Shown here piece by piece: positions 34,471-44,609 of a stretch of DNA of 64,000 nt; position 1 is the stretch's first letter; the number at the start of each line of letters is the position of its first letter. The position numbers were made by a program, and so were the translations under genes. The DNA is from Pseudaminobacter sp040049255 (GTDB taxonomy: Bacteria > Pseudomonadota > Alphaproteobacteria > Rhizobiales > Rhizobiaceae), in assembly GCF_040049255.1 (NCBI RefSeq), contig NZ_JBDZDR010000003.1, positions 310,001-374,000 of the forward strand, in the 5' to 3' direction. The notes below the pieces were generated by a model. That model had not been told where the DNA came from. It saw only the letters and a list, made by a program, of their open reading frames with translations, and searched no databases.

Positions 34471-35310
34471 ATGAGCCGCGCCACCTCGTCTCGTCCCCGC
34501 ACCATCGCAGCCCACGCGATCCTGCTTCTGTACACGGTCATCGCGCTGGCCCCGGTGGTGGTGATCGTCATCAACTCGTTCAAGTCGCGCAACGCCATCT
34601 TCCGGACGCCTCTGGCTCCGCCGACTGCAGAGACCTTCGACCTGATCGGCTACAAGACCGTGCTCGCGCAGGGCGACTTCCTGCTCTATTTCCAGAACAG
34701 TTTTATCGTCACCGTCGCCTCGCTGTTTCTGGTGCTGCTCTTTGGCGCCATGGCGGCCTTCGCGCTGGCCGAATACCGCTTCAGGGGCAACACGCTGATG
34801 GGGCTTTATCTGGCGCTGGGCATCATGATCCCGATCCGGCTCGGCACGGTCGCCATCCTGCAGCTGATGGTGGCAAGCGGTTTGGTCAATACGCTGACGG
34901 CACTGATCCTGGTCTATACGGCGCAAGGCCTGCCGCTCTGCATCTTCATCCTGTCGGAATTCATGAAGCAGGTTTCCGACGACCTGAAGAATGCCGGCCG
35001 CATTGACGGGCTTTCCGAATACCGCATCTTCTTCCGCCTTGTGCTGCCGCTGATGCGCCCGGCCATGGCGACGGTTGCGGTGTTCACCATGATCCCGATC
35101 TGGAACGACCTGTGGTTCCCGCTGATCCTGGCGCCGTCCGAGCAGACCAAGACCGTCACGCTCGGCGCGCAGCTCTTCATCGGCCAATACGTCACCAACT
35201 GGAATGCGGTGCTGGCCGCACTTTCGCTGGCGATCCTGCCGGTCCTCGTCCTCTACCTGATCTTCTCGCGGCAGTTGATCCGCGGCATTACCTCCGGAGC
35301 CGTCAAATGA
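34471..35310 (+). CDS. Sugar ABC transporter permease (MalG type)
   Basis: This is a 279-aa permease with six predicted transmembrane segments and the EAA loop DDLKNAGRIDGLSEYRIFFRLVLPL. Its stop overlaps the ATG of the oxidoreductase gene. It pairs with the 33295-34224 permease. Confidence 0.93.
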   Translation: MSRATSSRPRTIAAHAILLLYTVIALAPVVVIVINSFKSRNAIFRTPLAPPTAETFDLIGYKTVLAQGDFLLYFQNSFIVTVASLFLVLLFGAMAAFALAEYRFRGNTLMGLYLALGIMIPIRLGTVAILQLMVASGLVNTLTALILVYTAQGLPLCIFILSEFMKQVSDDLKNAGRIDGLSEYRIFFRLVLPLMRPAMATVAVFTMIPIWNDLWFPLILAPSEQTKTVTLGAQLFIGQYVTNWNAVLAALSLAILPVLVLYLIFSRQLIRGITSGAVK

Positions 35311-36368
35311 GTTCTCCAAATCTGCTGCGCGTCCTTGTCGCCGGGCTCGGCAATATGGGCCGCAGCCACGCGCTGGCCTATCACCGCAATCCGGGCTTCG
35401 AGATCGCCTCGCTGGTCAACCGCTCGCAGGTGCAGCTGCCAGAGGAGCTTTCGGGCTATGAAATCCGGCCGTCCTTCATCGAGGCGCTGGCCGAGCTGAA
35501 GCCGGACGTCGCCTCGATCAATATCTATTCCGACAGCCATGCCGACTATGCGGTGGCGGCACTCGAGGCCGGCTGCCACGTCTTCGTGGAAAAGCCGCTG
35601 GCAACCACCGTTGCCGATGCCGAGCGCGTGGTTGCCGCCGCCAAGGCCAATGGCCGCAAGCTGGTCATCGGCTACATCCTGCGCCACCACCCCTCCTGGA
35701 TGCGGCTGATCGAGGAGGCGAGGGGGCTTGGCGGGCCCTACGTGTTCCGCATGAACCTGAACCAGCAGTCGAGCGGCCACACCTGGGAGACGCACAAGCA
35801 GCTGATGAAGACGACCTCGCCGATCGTCGACTGCGGCGTGCATTATCTCGACGTCATGTGCCAGATCACCGACGCCAGGCCGGTCGAGGTGCGCGGCATG
35901 GGCCTGCGCCTGTCGGACGAAGTCGCGCCCGACATGTATAATTACGGCCATCTGCAGGTGCTGTTCGAGGACGGCTCGGTCGGCTGGTACGAGGCCGGCT
36001 GGGGGCCGATGATGTCGGAAACAGCCTTCTTCGTGAAGGACGTCATCTCGCCCAACGGCTGCGTCTCCATCGTCATGGACGAGAAGGCGAAGTCTGACGA
36101 CGTCGATGCCCACACCAGGACCAACATGATTCGCCTGCATCGTGCGGCGACCGGGTCGGACGGCCGCTTTGCCGCGCCGGACGAAAACCTGTCCATGACG
36201 GGCGAGCCCGGCCATCAGGAGCTGTGCGAGCTGGAACAGGCTTTCCTGCTCAAGGCCATCCGCGAGGACATCGACCTCACCCGCCACATGAGCGATGCCG
36301 TAAAATCGCTGGCCGTCTGCCTCGCAGCGGATGAGAGCGTGCGCACCGGCAAGGCGGTGCGGCTTTGA
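35307..36368 (+). CDS. Gfo/Idh/MocA family oxidoreductase
   Basis: This is 353 aa from the ATG at 35307, overlapping the permease stop. The N-terminal Rossmann fold has VAGLGNMGRSH, and the catalytic-type EKPLATT lies near residue 95. The C-terminal domain has VDCGVHYLDVM with the conserved His. It probably uses NAD(P) to oxidise or reduce a sugar or amino-sugar derivative. Its insertion between permease and ATPase genes of the transporter implies that it acts on the imported compound. The standard GlcNAc pathway does not need it. Confidence 0.9.
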   Translation: MSSPNLLRVLVAGLGNMGRSHALAYHRNPGFEIASLVNRSQVQLPEELSGYEIRPSFIEALAELKPDVASINIYSDSHADYAVAALEAGCHVFVEKPLATTVADAERVVAAAKANGRKLVIGYILRHHPSWMRLIEEARGLGGPYVFRMNLNQQSSGHTWETHKQLMKTTSPIVDCGVHYLDVMCQITDARPVEVRGMGLRLSDEVAPDMYNYGHLQVLFEDGSVGWYEAGWGPMMSETAFFVKDVISPNGCVSIVMDEKAKSDDVDAHTRTNMIRLHRAATGSDGRFAAPDENLSMTGEPGHQELCELEQAFLLKAIREDIDLTRHMSDAVKSLAVCLAADESVRTGKAVRL

Positions 36369-36405
36369 TGCGCGAAGAAGCGGTCTTTTCTATCGGGAGT
36401 AGCGC

Positions 36406-37410
<1,005 letters not shown>

Positions 37411-37500
37411 GTGCAATCTTCATCGGATGCTTCAGGAGTGACGCACAACATCGTCAAGCGTCGCCCCCGGCTATGGCAGGGCTGTCGCGTCTAGAAGTCG

Positions 37501-37650
37501 ACCCTCCACTCCGCCTCGCTTCGCTCGGCACCTCTCCCCCGATCGACGGGGGAGAGGAAGAGCCGGCCGCTCGCCTCGCTCCCTTCCTCTCCCCATTTGA
37601 GGGGGAGAGGTGGAGCGAAGCGAGGCGGAGTGGGGGTATGCGATTGCCCT
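37501..37650. repeat. Palindromic intergenic repeat, family B copy 2
   Basis: This copy is in the opposite orientation to 23920-24085. Its ends are CACTCCGCCTCGCTTCGCTC and its complement, the inner hairpins are CCTCTCCCCC/GGGGGAGAGG, and the shared flank GTATGCGATTGCCCT spans 37636-37650. It lies between the convergent ATPase and FAH-family genes, a position where it could serve as a transcription barrier. Confidence 0.85.
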
Positions 37651-37679
37651 GCTGTCTACGGGATGCTCGGTATAGGCAA

Positions 37680-38525
37680 TCAGGCGTCGGCCTTCACGTT
37701 CTGGCGCTGGGTGCCGAGGCTTTCGATGCCAAGCTCGACGACGTCGCCGGGCTTCAGATAGCGCGGCGGCTTCATGCCCATGCCGACGCCCGGAGGCGTA
37801 CCGGTCGAGATGATGTCGCCCGGGTGCAGGCTCATGAACTGGCTGAGATAGGACACCAGATATTTCACGCCGTAGACCATGGTCTTGGTCGAGCCGTCCT
37901 GCACCTTCTCACCGTTCACGGTCAGCCACATGGACAGGTCCTGCGGGTCGGCAACCTCGTCCTTGGTCACCAGCCATGGGCCGGTCGGGCCGAAAGTGTC
38001 GCAGCTCTTGCCTTTGGTCCACTGGCCGGAGCGCTCGGTCTGGAAGGCGCGCTCGGACACGTCGTTGATCACGCAGTAGCCGGCCACATAGTCCAGCGCC
38101 TCGTCTTCCGAGACGTATTTTGCGGTACGGCCGATGACGACGCCGAGCTCGACCTCCCAGTCGGTCTTTTGCGAGCCGCGCGGAATGAGAAGATCGTCAT
38201 CGGGGCCGACGATGGCCGAAGTCGCCTTCATAAAGATGATCGGCTCCGGCGGCACGGTGGCGCCGGTCTCGGCGGCGTGGTCGGAATAATTGAGGCCGAT
38301 GCAGATGAATTTCCCCGTGCTCGCCACGCAGGGGCCGATGCGCGGATTGCCGTGCACAAGCGGCAGCGTGGCCGGATCGACATGGGACAGCCGCTCGAGT
38401 GCTGCCGGGTCGAGCGTCTCGCCGCTCAGATCGGCAATGTTCTGCGACAGGTCGCGGAGCTTGCCCTCGGGATCGATCAGGCCCGGCCGCTCGCGGCCCA
38501 GTTCGCCATAACGCACCAGTTTCAC
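37680..38525 (-). CDS. Fumarylacetoacetate hydrolase family protein
   Basis: This is a 281-aa FAH-fold enzyme. Metal-binding and catalytic segments are visible: FICIGLNYSDHAAE, EPIIFMKATSAIVGP, the acidic DWEVELGVVIG and GDIISTGTPPGVGMG. The family cleaves or isomerises C-C bonds in 2-oxo acids (hydratases, decarboxylases, acylpyruvases). The substrate cannot be read from the sequence. A LysR gene follows upstream on the same strand, with a 131-bp gap. Confidence 0.9.
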   Translation of the reverse strand: MKLVRYGELGRERPGLIDPEGKLRDLSQNIADLSGETLDPAALERLSHVDPATLPLVHGNPRIGPCVASTGKFICIGLNYSDHAAETGATVPPEPIIFMKATSAIVGPDDDLLIPRGSQKTDWEVELGVVIGRTAKYVSEDEALDYVAGYCVINDVSERAFQTERSGQWTKGKSCDTFGPTGPWLVTKDEVADPQDLSMWLTVNGEKVQDGSTKTMVYGVKYLVSYLSQFMSLHPGDIISTGTPPGVGMGMKPPRYLKPGDVVELGIESLGTQRQNVKADA

Positions 38526-38656
38526 GTCAAGTCTCCCCTCTTACGAATCGCCTGCGATAGGATTGTTACTTCGGCATGTCCGGCTCTAGCGCTCTGTTCT
38601 ACAAGGCCCCTCGACTCGATAGCAAGGCGAGATGCCATTTGGGAAAGGTTCGGGCC

Positions 38657-39562
38657 CTAGCGGGGCCCATTGTTGAGCGAAGCGGCCACCGCCGCCAGCA
38701 GCCAGTCGCGGAAGGCGCGGATCTTGGGCACGTTGCGGCGTGCCTCGGGATAGACCAGCCAATAGGCCTTGCCGTCATTGGCGACGAGGTCGAAGGGCTG
38801 CACCAGCCGCCCGTCGGCGACCTCGTCGGCAAACAGCGCGCGCGCCAGGATCGCCACGCCGTGGCCGGCCATGGCGGCGCTCGCCTCATAGGCCTGCGCG
38901 CCCATGCTGCTGCTCGTGCGCGTGGCCAGCGTGTCAGTCGGCAGGCCGGCAGCGGTGAACCACTCCCGCCACCAATGGTCCTGCGGGTCGAGGATCGGCA
39001 GGCGCAGCAGGTCGGCCGGTTCCTTCACGCCGCCTATGCTTGCCGCCAGCCTGGGGCTGAGCATGGGCGTGAAGTCGGGCATGAACAGCCTGTGCGCGGC
39101 CAGCCCCGGCCACTCGCCGCTGCCGGAACGGATGGCGACGTCGACATCCTCGCGGGCGAAGTCGATCAGCCGGGCAGAAGTATCGAGGCGCACCGCCAGC
39201 GAGGGATGCTGCATCTGGAAGGCGCCGAGGTGGCGCGCAAGCCAGCTCGAGCCGAAGGTCAGGATGGTGCTGATGCACAGCACGCCCTCGGCGCCAGAGC
39301 GGGCAGCCGCATAGGCCTCGCCAATCAATGTGAAGGCTTCGGTAAAGGCTGGCGCCAGCCGCTGGCCAAGCTCGGTCAGCGTCACCTGGCGCGGTTTGCG
39401 CAGGAACAGCGGCGCGCCGACGCGCTCCTCAAGGAGCTTGATCTGGTAGCTCACCGCCGCCTGGGTCATGCCCAGCTCTTCCGCAGCCTTGGTGAAGCTG
39501 CCGTGGCGCGCGGCCGCCTCGAAGGCCCGGACTGCGGGAAGGGGAGGAAGCGCGTGCGCCAT
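38657..39562 (-). CDS. LysR-family regulator (GcvA-like)
   Basis: This is a 301-aa protein. The N-terminal winged helix-turn-helix (residues 5-65) reads SFTKAAEELGMTQAAVSYQIKLLEERVG in segments. The effector domain has the DVAIRSGSGEWPGL type of GcvA-group regulators. Its target is unknown: it is divergent from the DUF1127 gene and upstream of the FAH-family gene on the same strand. Confidence 0.92.
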   Translation of the reverse strand: MAHALPPLPAVRAFEAAARHGSFTKAAEELGMTQAAVSYQIKLLEERVGAPLFLRKPRQVTLTELGQRLAPAFTEAFTLIGEAYAAARSGAEGVLCISTILTFGSSWLARHLGAFQMQHPSLAVRLDTSARLIDFAREDVDVAIRSGSGEWPGLAAHRLFMPDFTPMLSPRLAASIGGVKEPADLLRLPILDPQDHWWREWFTAAGLPTDTLATRTSSSMGAQAYEASAAMAGHGVAILARALFADEVADGRLVQPFDLVANDGKAYWLVYPEARRNVPKIRAFRDWLLAAVAASLNNGPR

Positions 39563-39666
39563 GATAGATCAATACACCTTATGCATGCCGATCGACGTTC
39601 GATTGGAAAGTAACGCCTTTCCGGCACAGATAGAAGGCCGATACATCAATCGGGAGCGGCCTTCAT

Positions 39667-39873
39667 ATGGGGCCGAATGGTGCCGCCATGGTCTGCGCGG
39701 ATGTGCAATGCATTGGAAGGCCAGCGCCGCGCACGAGCGGCTGGGACAGGTTTTGGTCGGGCTGGCGCCTGGGCAGATGCAGGGGCGTGATCGATGTGAG
39801 GAGGCTTCCCGAACATCTGCAGCGCGATATCGGCTATCTCGACGGCAACGATCCCGCCGGGCAACGCGAATAA
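39667..39873 (+). CDS. Small DUF1127-type protein
   Basis: This is a 68-aa frame with GGGAGCGG nine bases before the ATG. The C-terminal half, with RRLPEHLQRDIGYLDGND, matches the arginine-rich DUF1127 (YjiS-like) domain, whose core is R-L-(S/P)-x-x-x-L-x-D-I-G. In Agrobacterium, DUF1127 peptides affect phosphate, RNA and carbon metabolism. The N-terminus is longer than in the minimal 45-aa type and contains Trp-rich WDRFWSGW. Confidence 0.6.
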   Translation: MGPNGAAMVCADVQCIGRPAPRTSGWDRFWSGWRLGRCRGVIDVRRLPEHLQRDIGYLDGNDPAGQRE

Positions 39874-40028
39874 GGCGCGTGCCTGGCGCCTGACCGGAAA
39901 TGCCATTCGATTGCGGAACGGCCGCAATCGCAAACCCTTTGGCTGCAGCCGCGGCCGGTGTAGCTTACGGCAGCCTGGATCGTCGCGGCCATTGACATCG
40001 GCGGCTTCGTCCTCCACCTCAGGCGCAA

Positions 40029-41312
40029 ATGTCCATCGCGAAGAGGCCGCCGGCGATGACCGGATATTTTTCCTCCCCCTTTCCCCGTCGCCATTCGGTC
40101 GGCGTCGATGTCGGCGGCGTGGTCGTGGGCGGCGGCGCACCGGTCGTCGTACAGTCGATGACCAACACCGACACGGCCGATATCGACCAGACGGTGGCGC
40201 AGGTCGCAGCCCTTCACCGCGCCGGCTCGGAGATCGTGCGCATCACCGTCGATCGCGACGAGAGTGCGGCCGCCGTGCCGCACATCCGCGAGCGGCTGGA
40301 AAGGCTTGGGCTCGACGTGCCGCTGGTGGGCGACTTCCATTACATCGGCCACAAGCTGCTGGCCGATCATCCGGCCTGTGCCGAGGCGCTGGCGAAATAT
40401 CGCATCAACCCCGGCAATGTCGGCTTCAAGGACAAGAAGGACAAGCAGTTCGCCGACATCGTCGAGATGGCGATCAGGCACGACAAGCCGGTGCGAATCG
40501 GCGTCAACTGGGGCTCGCTCGACCAGGAGCTGCTGACCAGGCTGATGGACGACAACCAGGCCAACGGCTCGCCGCTGACCGCGCAGGAAGTGACGCGCGA
40601 GGCGATCGTCCAGTCGGCGCTGATCTCGGCCGATCTTGCAGAGGAAATCGGGCTGCCGCGCGACAAGATCATCTTGTCGGCCAAGGTCAGCCAGGTGCAG
40701 GATTTGATCGCGGTCTACACCATGCTGGCCGGGCGTTCCGACCATGCGCTGCATCTCGGCCTCACCGAGGCGGGCATGGGCACCAAGGGCATCGTCGCGT
40801 CTTCGGCCGCCATGGGCATCCTGCTGCAGCAGGGCATCGGCGACACGATCCGCATCTCGCTGACGCCGGAACCGGGCGGCGACCGCACTCGCGAGGTGCA
40901 GGTGGCGCAGGAACTGCTGCAGACCATGGGTTTTCGGCAGTTCATCCCGATCGTGGCTGCGTGCCCCGGCTGTGGCCGCACCACCTCGACCGTGTTCCAG
41001 GAACTGGCGCAGAACATCCAGGCCGACATCCGCAAGAACATGCCGGTGTGGCGCGAGAAATACCCCGGTGTTGAGGAACTGAAGATCGCGGTCATGGGCT
41101 GCATCGTCAACGGGCCGGGCGAGTCAAAACACGCCGACATCGGCATCTCGCTGCCGGGCACGGGCGAGACGCCGGCCGCCCCCGTCTTCATCGACGGGCG
41201 CAAAGCCACGACTCTGCGCGGCCCCCGCATCGCCGAGGAATTCGAGAAGATGGTCGCCGACTATGTCGAACAGCGCTTCGGCACCAGCGGCGGCAAGCAG
41301 GCGGCCGAATAG
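40029..41312 (+). CDS. ispG: 4-hydroxy-3-methylbut-2-en-1-yl diphosphate synthase
   Basis: This is 427 aa in the MEP pathway of isoprenoid synthesis. The TIM-barrel part contains VQSMTNTDTADI and DFHYIGHKLL. The [4Fe-4S] ligands are in the C-terminal half (CPGCGRTT and GCIVNGPGESKHADIG). An ATG at 40056 (MTGYFSSPFPRR) is the start seen in many relatives and may be the true one. The lytic transglycosylase gene follows after 2 bp. Confidence 0.97.
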   Translation: MSIAKRPPAMTGYFSSPFPRRHSVGVDVGGVVVGGGAPVVVQSMTNTDTADIDQTVAQVAALHRAGSEIVRITVDRDESAAAVPHIRERLERLGLDVPLVGDFHYIGHKLLADHPACAEALAKYRINPGNVGFKDKKDKQFADIVEMAIRHDKPVRIGVNWGSLDQELLTRLMDDNQANGSPLTAQEVTREAIVQSALISADLAEEIGLPRDKIILSAKVSQVQDLIAVYTMLAGRSDHALHLGLTEAGMGTKGIVASSAAMGILLQQGIGDTIRISLTPEPGGDRTREVQVAQELLQTMGFRQFIPIVAACPGCGRTTSTVFQELAQNIQADIRKNMPVWREKYPGVEELKIAVMGCIVNGPGESKHADIGISLPGTGETPAAPVFIDGRKATTLRGPRIAEEFEKMVADYVEQRFGTSGGKQAAE

Positions 41313-41314
41313 GC

Positions 41315-42166
41315 ATGAACGCCCTCGCCAAAGCGGCAGTGCTGCTTTGTGCGATGCTCTGGAGCAACGCGGCCTGTGCCGACCCGCCGGGCCGCTCGCT
41401 GCCGACCACCATAGGCCGCATCTGCGACCTGATCGAGGCCGAGGCCGACCGCAACGGCGTGCCGCGCGACTTCTTCGCCCGGCTGATCTGGAAGGAAAGC
41501 CGCTTCGACGCCAATGCCGTGAGCCCCGTGGGCGCCGAGGGCATCGCCCAGTTCATGCCCGGCACGGCCCGGCTGCGCGGCCTGGCAGATCCTTTCGACA
41601 TCGACCAGGCCATTTCGGCCTCGGCCAAATATCTTGGCGACCTGAAGCAGAGTTTCGGCAATTTCGGGCTGGCGGCGGCGGCCTACAATGCCGGCGAGAA
41701 CCGGGTGACGCGCTGGCTCGCCACCGGCGGCTTCCTGCCGCTCGAGACCGAAGGCTATGTGCTCGACATCATGGGCGAGCCGGCCGACACTTTCACCAAG
41801 CGCGATTACGCCGGCAGGTTTCCGCCGCTGGACAAGGGCAAGCCTTTTGCGCAGGCGTGCCGTCTGCTGCCGATCATCCGGTCGGCAACCATTCCCATGG
41901 CCGCTATCCACATAAAGCCCTGGGGCGTGCAGATAGCCGGCAATTTCCGCCGCGCTGCTGCGGTCAGCCAGTGGCAGCGGGTGAAGGGGCGGTTTCCGGC
42001 GCTGTTGAGTGCCTATGAGCCGGTGGTGAGCCGCGTGCGCACGCCGATAGGGCGGGCGGGTATCTATGCCGTGCGCATCGGCGCCGATAGCCGCGCAGAC
42101 GCCGACAACATCTGCGGCAAGTTGCACACGGCAGGCGGCTTTTGCGTGGTGATGCGCAACAGGTAG
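41315..42166 (+). CDS. Periplasmic lytic transglycosylase, SLT domain
   Basis: This is 283 aa with a signal peptide (cleavage near AACADPPG). The SLT/goose-lysozyme-like domain has the catalytic Glu in LIWKESRFDANAVSPVGAEG and the substrate motif IAQFMPGTARLRG, then AAAYNAGENRV. The C-terminal 90 residues look SPOR-like (IYAVRIGADSRADADNIC), suggesting septal peptidoglycan binding. It is probably co-transcribed with ispG. Confidence 0.9.
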   Translation: MNALAKAAVLLCAMLWSNAACADPPGRSLPTTIGRICDLIEAEADRNGVPRDFFARLIWKESRFDANAVSPVGAEGIAQFMPGTARLRGLADPFDIDQAISASAKYLGDLKQSFGNFGLAAAAYNAGENRVTRWLATGGFLPLETEGYVLDIMGEPADTFTKRDYAGRFPPLDKGKPFAQACRLLPIIRSATIPMAAIHIKPWGVQIAGNFRRAAAVSQWQRVKGRFPALLSAYEPVVSRVRTPIGRAGIYAVRIGADSRADADNICGKLHTAGGFCVVMRNR

Positions 42167-42184
42167 CTTCCCCGCCGCTTGTCT

Positions 42185-44545
42185 TCACGCGGTCCGCGCC
42201 ATCTCCGTCGTCTCGCTCAGCCAGGCGCCGATCTTGCGCCCGAGCCTGTCGGGGGAAACGGGCTTGGGCAGATAGTCGTCCATGCCGGCTTCCATGCATT
42301 TCTCGCGATCGCCCTTCAGCGCATGCGCGGTCACCCCGATGATCGGCGTGCGCGTGCCCGTGACAGCCTCGATGTCGCGAATGGCGCGGGTTGCTTCAAA
42401 TCCGTTCATTTCCGGCATCGAGACGTCCATCAGCATCAGGCGCGGCTTGAAGCTGCGATACATCTCCACCGCGGTGCGGCCGTTGGCGGCGATCTTGTAG
42501 GACAGGCCGAGCCCGGACAATATCTGGCCGAACACCAGCTGGTTCACTTCATTGTCCTCGGCAACGAGAATGTCGAGCGGCGCGCTGGCGGCCGGGCCGG
42601 CGTCGAGTTCGGGCGCGCGCAGCACCGTGAAGGCGGCCGCGGCCGGTTCCTGGCGCGGCAATGCGGACGGAACGGAGAGCACCGGCTCGCGCACGAATTC
42701 GGCCTTTCCAGCTTGCACGCGCGCCTTCTGAATGGCGCCGATGACCGTGCCGAGCAGCACCGCCGAGCGCGCTGGCTTGGTCAGATGGGCGGCTATGCCA
42801 TAGTCGATCACGAGCCGGCCGAAATCGATCTGGTCGACCGAAGTCAGGAGCACGATGGGGATGGCGGCAAGCCGACTGTCGGCCGACATCGCCTTGGCCA
42901 CGTCGGCGCCGTTCATGCCGGGCATCTGGTAGTCGAGGATGACGCAGTCCACCCGCGCGCCGAGCTGGTAGGCGCGGTCGAGGAATGCCAGGCCCACCGC
43001 GCCGCTCTCGGCCGCGGCACAGTCGAAGCCCCAGCTGCGCAGCTGTTCCAGCAGGATCTCGCGGTTGACCGGATTATCGTCGATGACCAGCACCCGCGCG
43101 CCTGTGACGTCGGTGGGTACGTTTTCGGCCCGCTCTTCCATGGCGTGCACCGGCAGCGGCACGCTGAACCAGAACACGGACCCGCGGCGAACCTCGCTTT
43201 CGATGCCGATCTTGCCGCCCATCAGGTCGACCAGCCGCGCTGCGATGGCGAGCCCCAGCCCGGTGCCTTCATGGCGGCGCGTCGAGGAGCCGTCGACCTG
43301 GGCGAACTTCTCGAACACGGTCTGCAACTTGTCGGCGGGAATGCCGATGCCGGTGTCTTCCACCCGCACCGAGAGCTGAACCGTGTCGTCCCTGGTCTCG
43401 CCGGTCACGTCGACAAGCACGTGGCCTTTTTCGGTGAACTTCACCGCATTGCCGAGCATGTTGGTGATGATCTGGCGGAAGCGGCCGACATCGCCGACCA
43501 CGCAGGCCGGCAGGCGCGGATCGACGCGCACGATCAGCTCGAGGTTCTTTTCGGCCACACGGGCCGACACCAGCGTGGCGACATCCTCTACCGCCTCGGC
43601 GATCTTGAACGGGGCCGGATCGAGGGTGAGCTGGCCGGCATTGATCTTGGAGAAGTCGAGAATGTCGTTGATGATGGTGAGAAGCGCATTGCCCGATTTC
43701 ACGATGACGTCGGTAAAGGTCTTCTGCCGCGGCGTCAGTTCGGTGCGCGCGAGCAGTTCCGCCATGCCGAGCACGCCGTTCATCGGCGTGCGGATCTCGT
43801 GGCTCATATTAGCCAGGAACTCGGATTTTGCCCTGTCGGCTGCTTCCGCGCGCAGCAACGATTCCTGCGTTTCGGCAAATGCCCGGCGGATGGCCTTTTC
43901 CATGGGGCGGAAAATCCACAGGCCGACCAGCGACAGCACCGCGATCATCAGCACGCTGGAATAGGAAAGCAGCCGGTTGCCGCGTTGCTCGGCCAGCGTG
44001 CGCTCCCGGTCGAGCGCAATGCGGGCGCGCGTCAGCATCGGCTGCACGAACAGGTCGTTCTGGTTGCGGATCTCGCGGTTGCTCCAATCGTCGATCTTGC
44101 GCAGGCCGGCGAGCAGGCTGAGGTTGCGCACCATGTCGCGAGACGACCAGAAGAGATCGCCGTTCACCGAAGCTGAGGCCAGCTCGTCAACGGTCCTGCC
44201 CGAAAGCTCGGCGCGTATCGACGAGAGTGCGGCGGTCAGCTCCTCGATCTGCGCGGAAAGCCGTGCGGCATGTCCGTTCGCTGCATTTGAAAGCTCTTCG
44301 CGCGTGTCCTCGCGCCAGGCGGCAGAGATGGTGTCGGAAAAGGCGGTGGCATTGTGCAGGTCGCTTGCCAGCGTCACGAGACCGGTGCCGATGCGGTCGA
44401 TCTCATTGCGGAAGCCGTTCATGCTGGTCAGCGCATAGAGTATCGCTCCCGCTGCCAGCGCGAATATAAGCAAGCCCGACAGATAGCGAATCCGGATCGA
44501 ACGGATGAACTGCGAATAATCGGGCACGCGCGGCACTCCGGACAC
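42185..44545 (-). CDS. Hybrid sensor histidine kinase with two receiver domains
   Basis: This is a 786-aa membrane protein from a GTG; in-frame GTGs at residues 4 and 7 are alternatives. Transmembrane segments at about 22-42 and 194-213 flank a periplasmic helical sensor region of about 150 residues with no named domain. HisKA follows with H249 in NMSHEIRTPMNG. The HATPase domain has NMLGNAVKFTEKG, DTGIGIP and GTGLGLAI. Receiver 1 (about 490-610) has VIDDN and ILDYQMPGMNG, and receiver 2 (about 655-775) has VAEDN and LMDVSMPEMNG. Its partner and signal are unknown; there is no HPt domain. Confidence 0.93.
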   Translation of the reverse strand: MSGVPRVPDYSQFIRSIRIRYLSGLLIFALAAGAILYALTSMNGFRNEIDRIGTGLVTLASDLHNATAFSDTISAAWREDTREELSNAANGHAARLSAQIEELTAALSSIRAELSGRTVDELASASVNGDLFWSSRDMVRNLSLLAGLRKIDDWSNREIRNQNDLFVQPMLTRARIALDRERTLAEQRGNRLLSYSSVLMIAVLSLVGLWIFRPMEKAIRRAFAETQESLLRAEAADRAKSEFLANMSHEIRTPMNGVLGMAELLARTELTPRQKTFTDVIVKSGNALLTIINDILDFSKINAGQLTLDPAPFKIAEAVEDVATLVSARVAEKNLELIVRVDPRLPACVVGDVGRFRQIITNMLGNAVKFTEKGHVLVDVTGETRDDTVQLSVRVEDTGIGIPADKLQTVFEKFAQVDGSSTRRHEGTGLGLAIAARLVDLMGGKIGIESEVRRGSVFWFSVPLPVHAMEERAENVPTDVTGARVLVIDDNPVNREILLEQLRSWGFDCAAAESGAVGLAFLDRAYQLGARVDCVILDYQMPGMNGADVAKAMSADSRLAAIPIVLLTSVDQIDFGRLVIDYGIAAHLTKPARSAVLLGTVIGAIQKARVQAGKAEFVREPVLSVPSALPRQEPAAAAFTVLRAPELDAGPAASAPLDILVAEDNEVNQLVFGQILSGLGLSYKIAANGRTAVEMYRSFKPRLMLMDVSMPEMNGFEATRAIRDIEAVTGTRTPIIGVTAHALKGDREKCMEAGMDDYLPKPVSPDRLGRKIGAWLSETTEMARTA

Positions 44546-44609
44546 GGGTACAAGTTTACCGTGCCGGATTACGCTCGATTTACATTAAAAATTCGTTCAG
44601 GCGTGTATT

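Noticed and set aside
33280..35319. 679-codon minus-strand ORF over the sugar permeases
   Set aside because: Highly charged shadow frame that also crosses a palindromic repeat.
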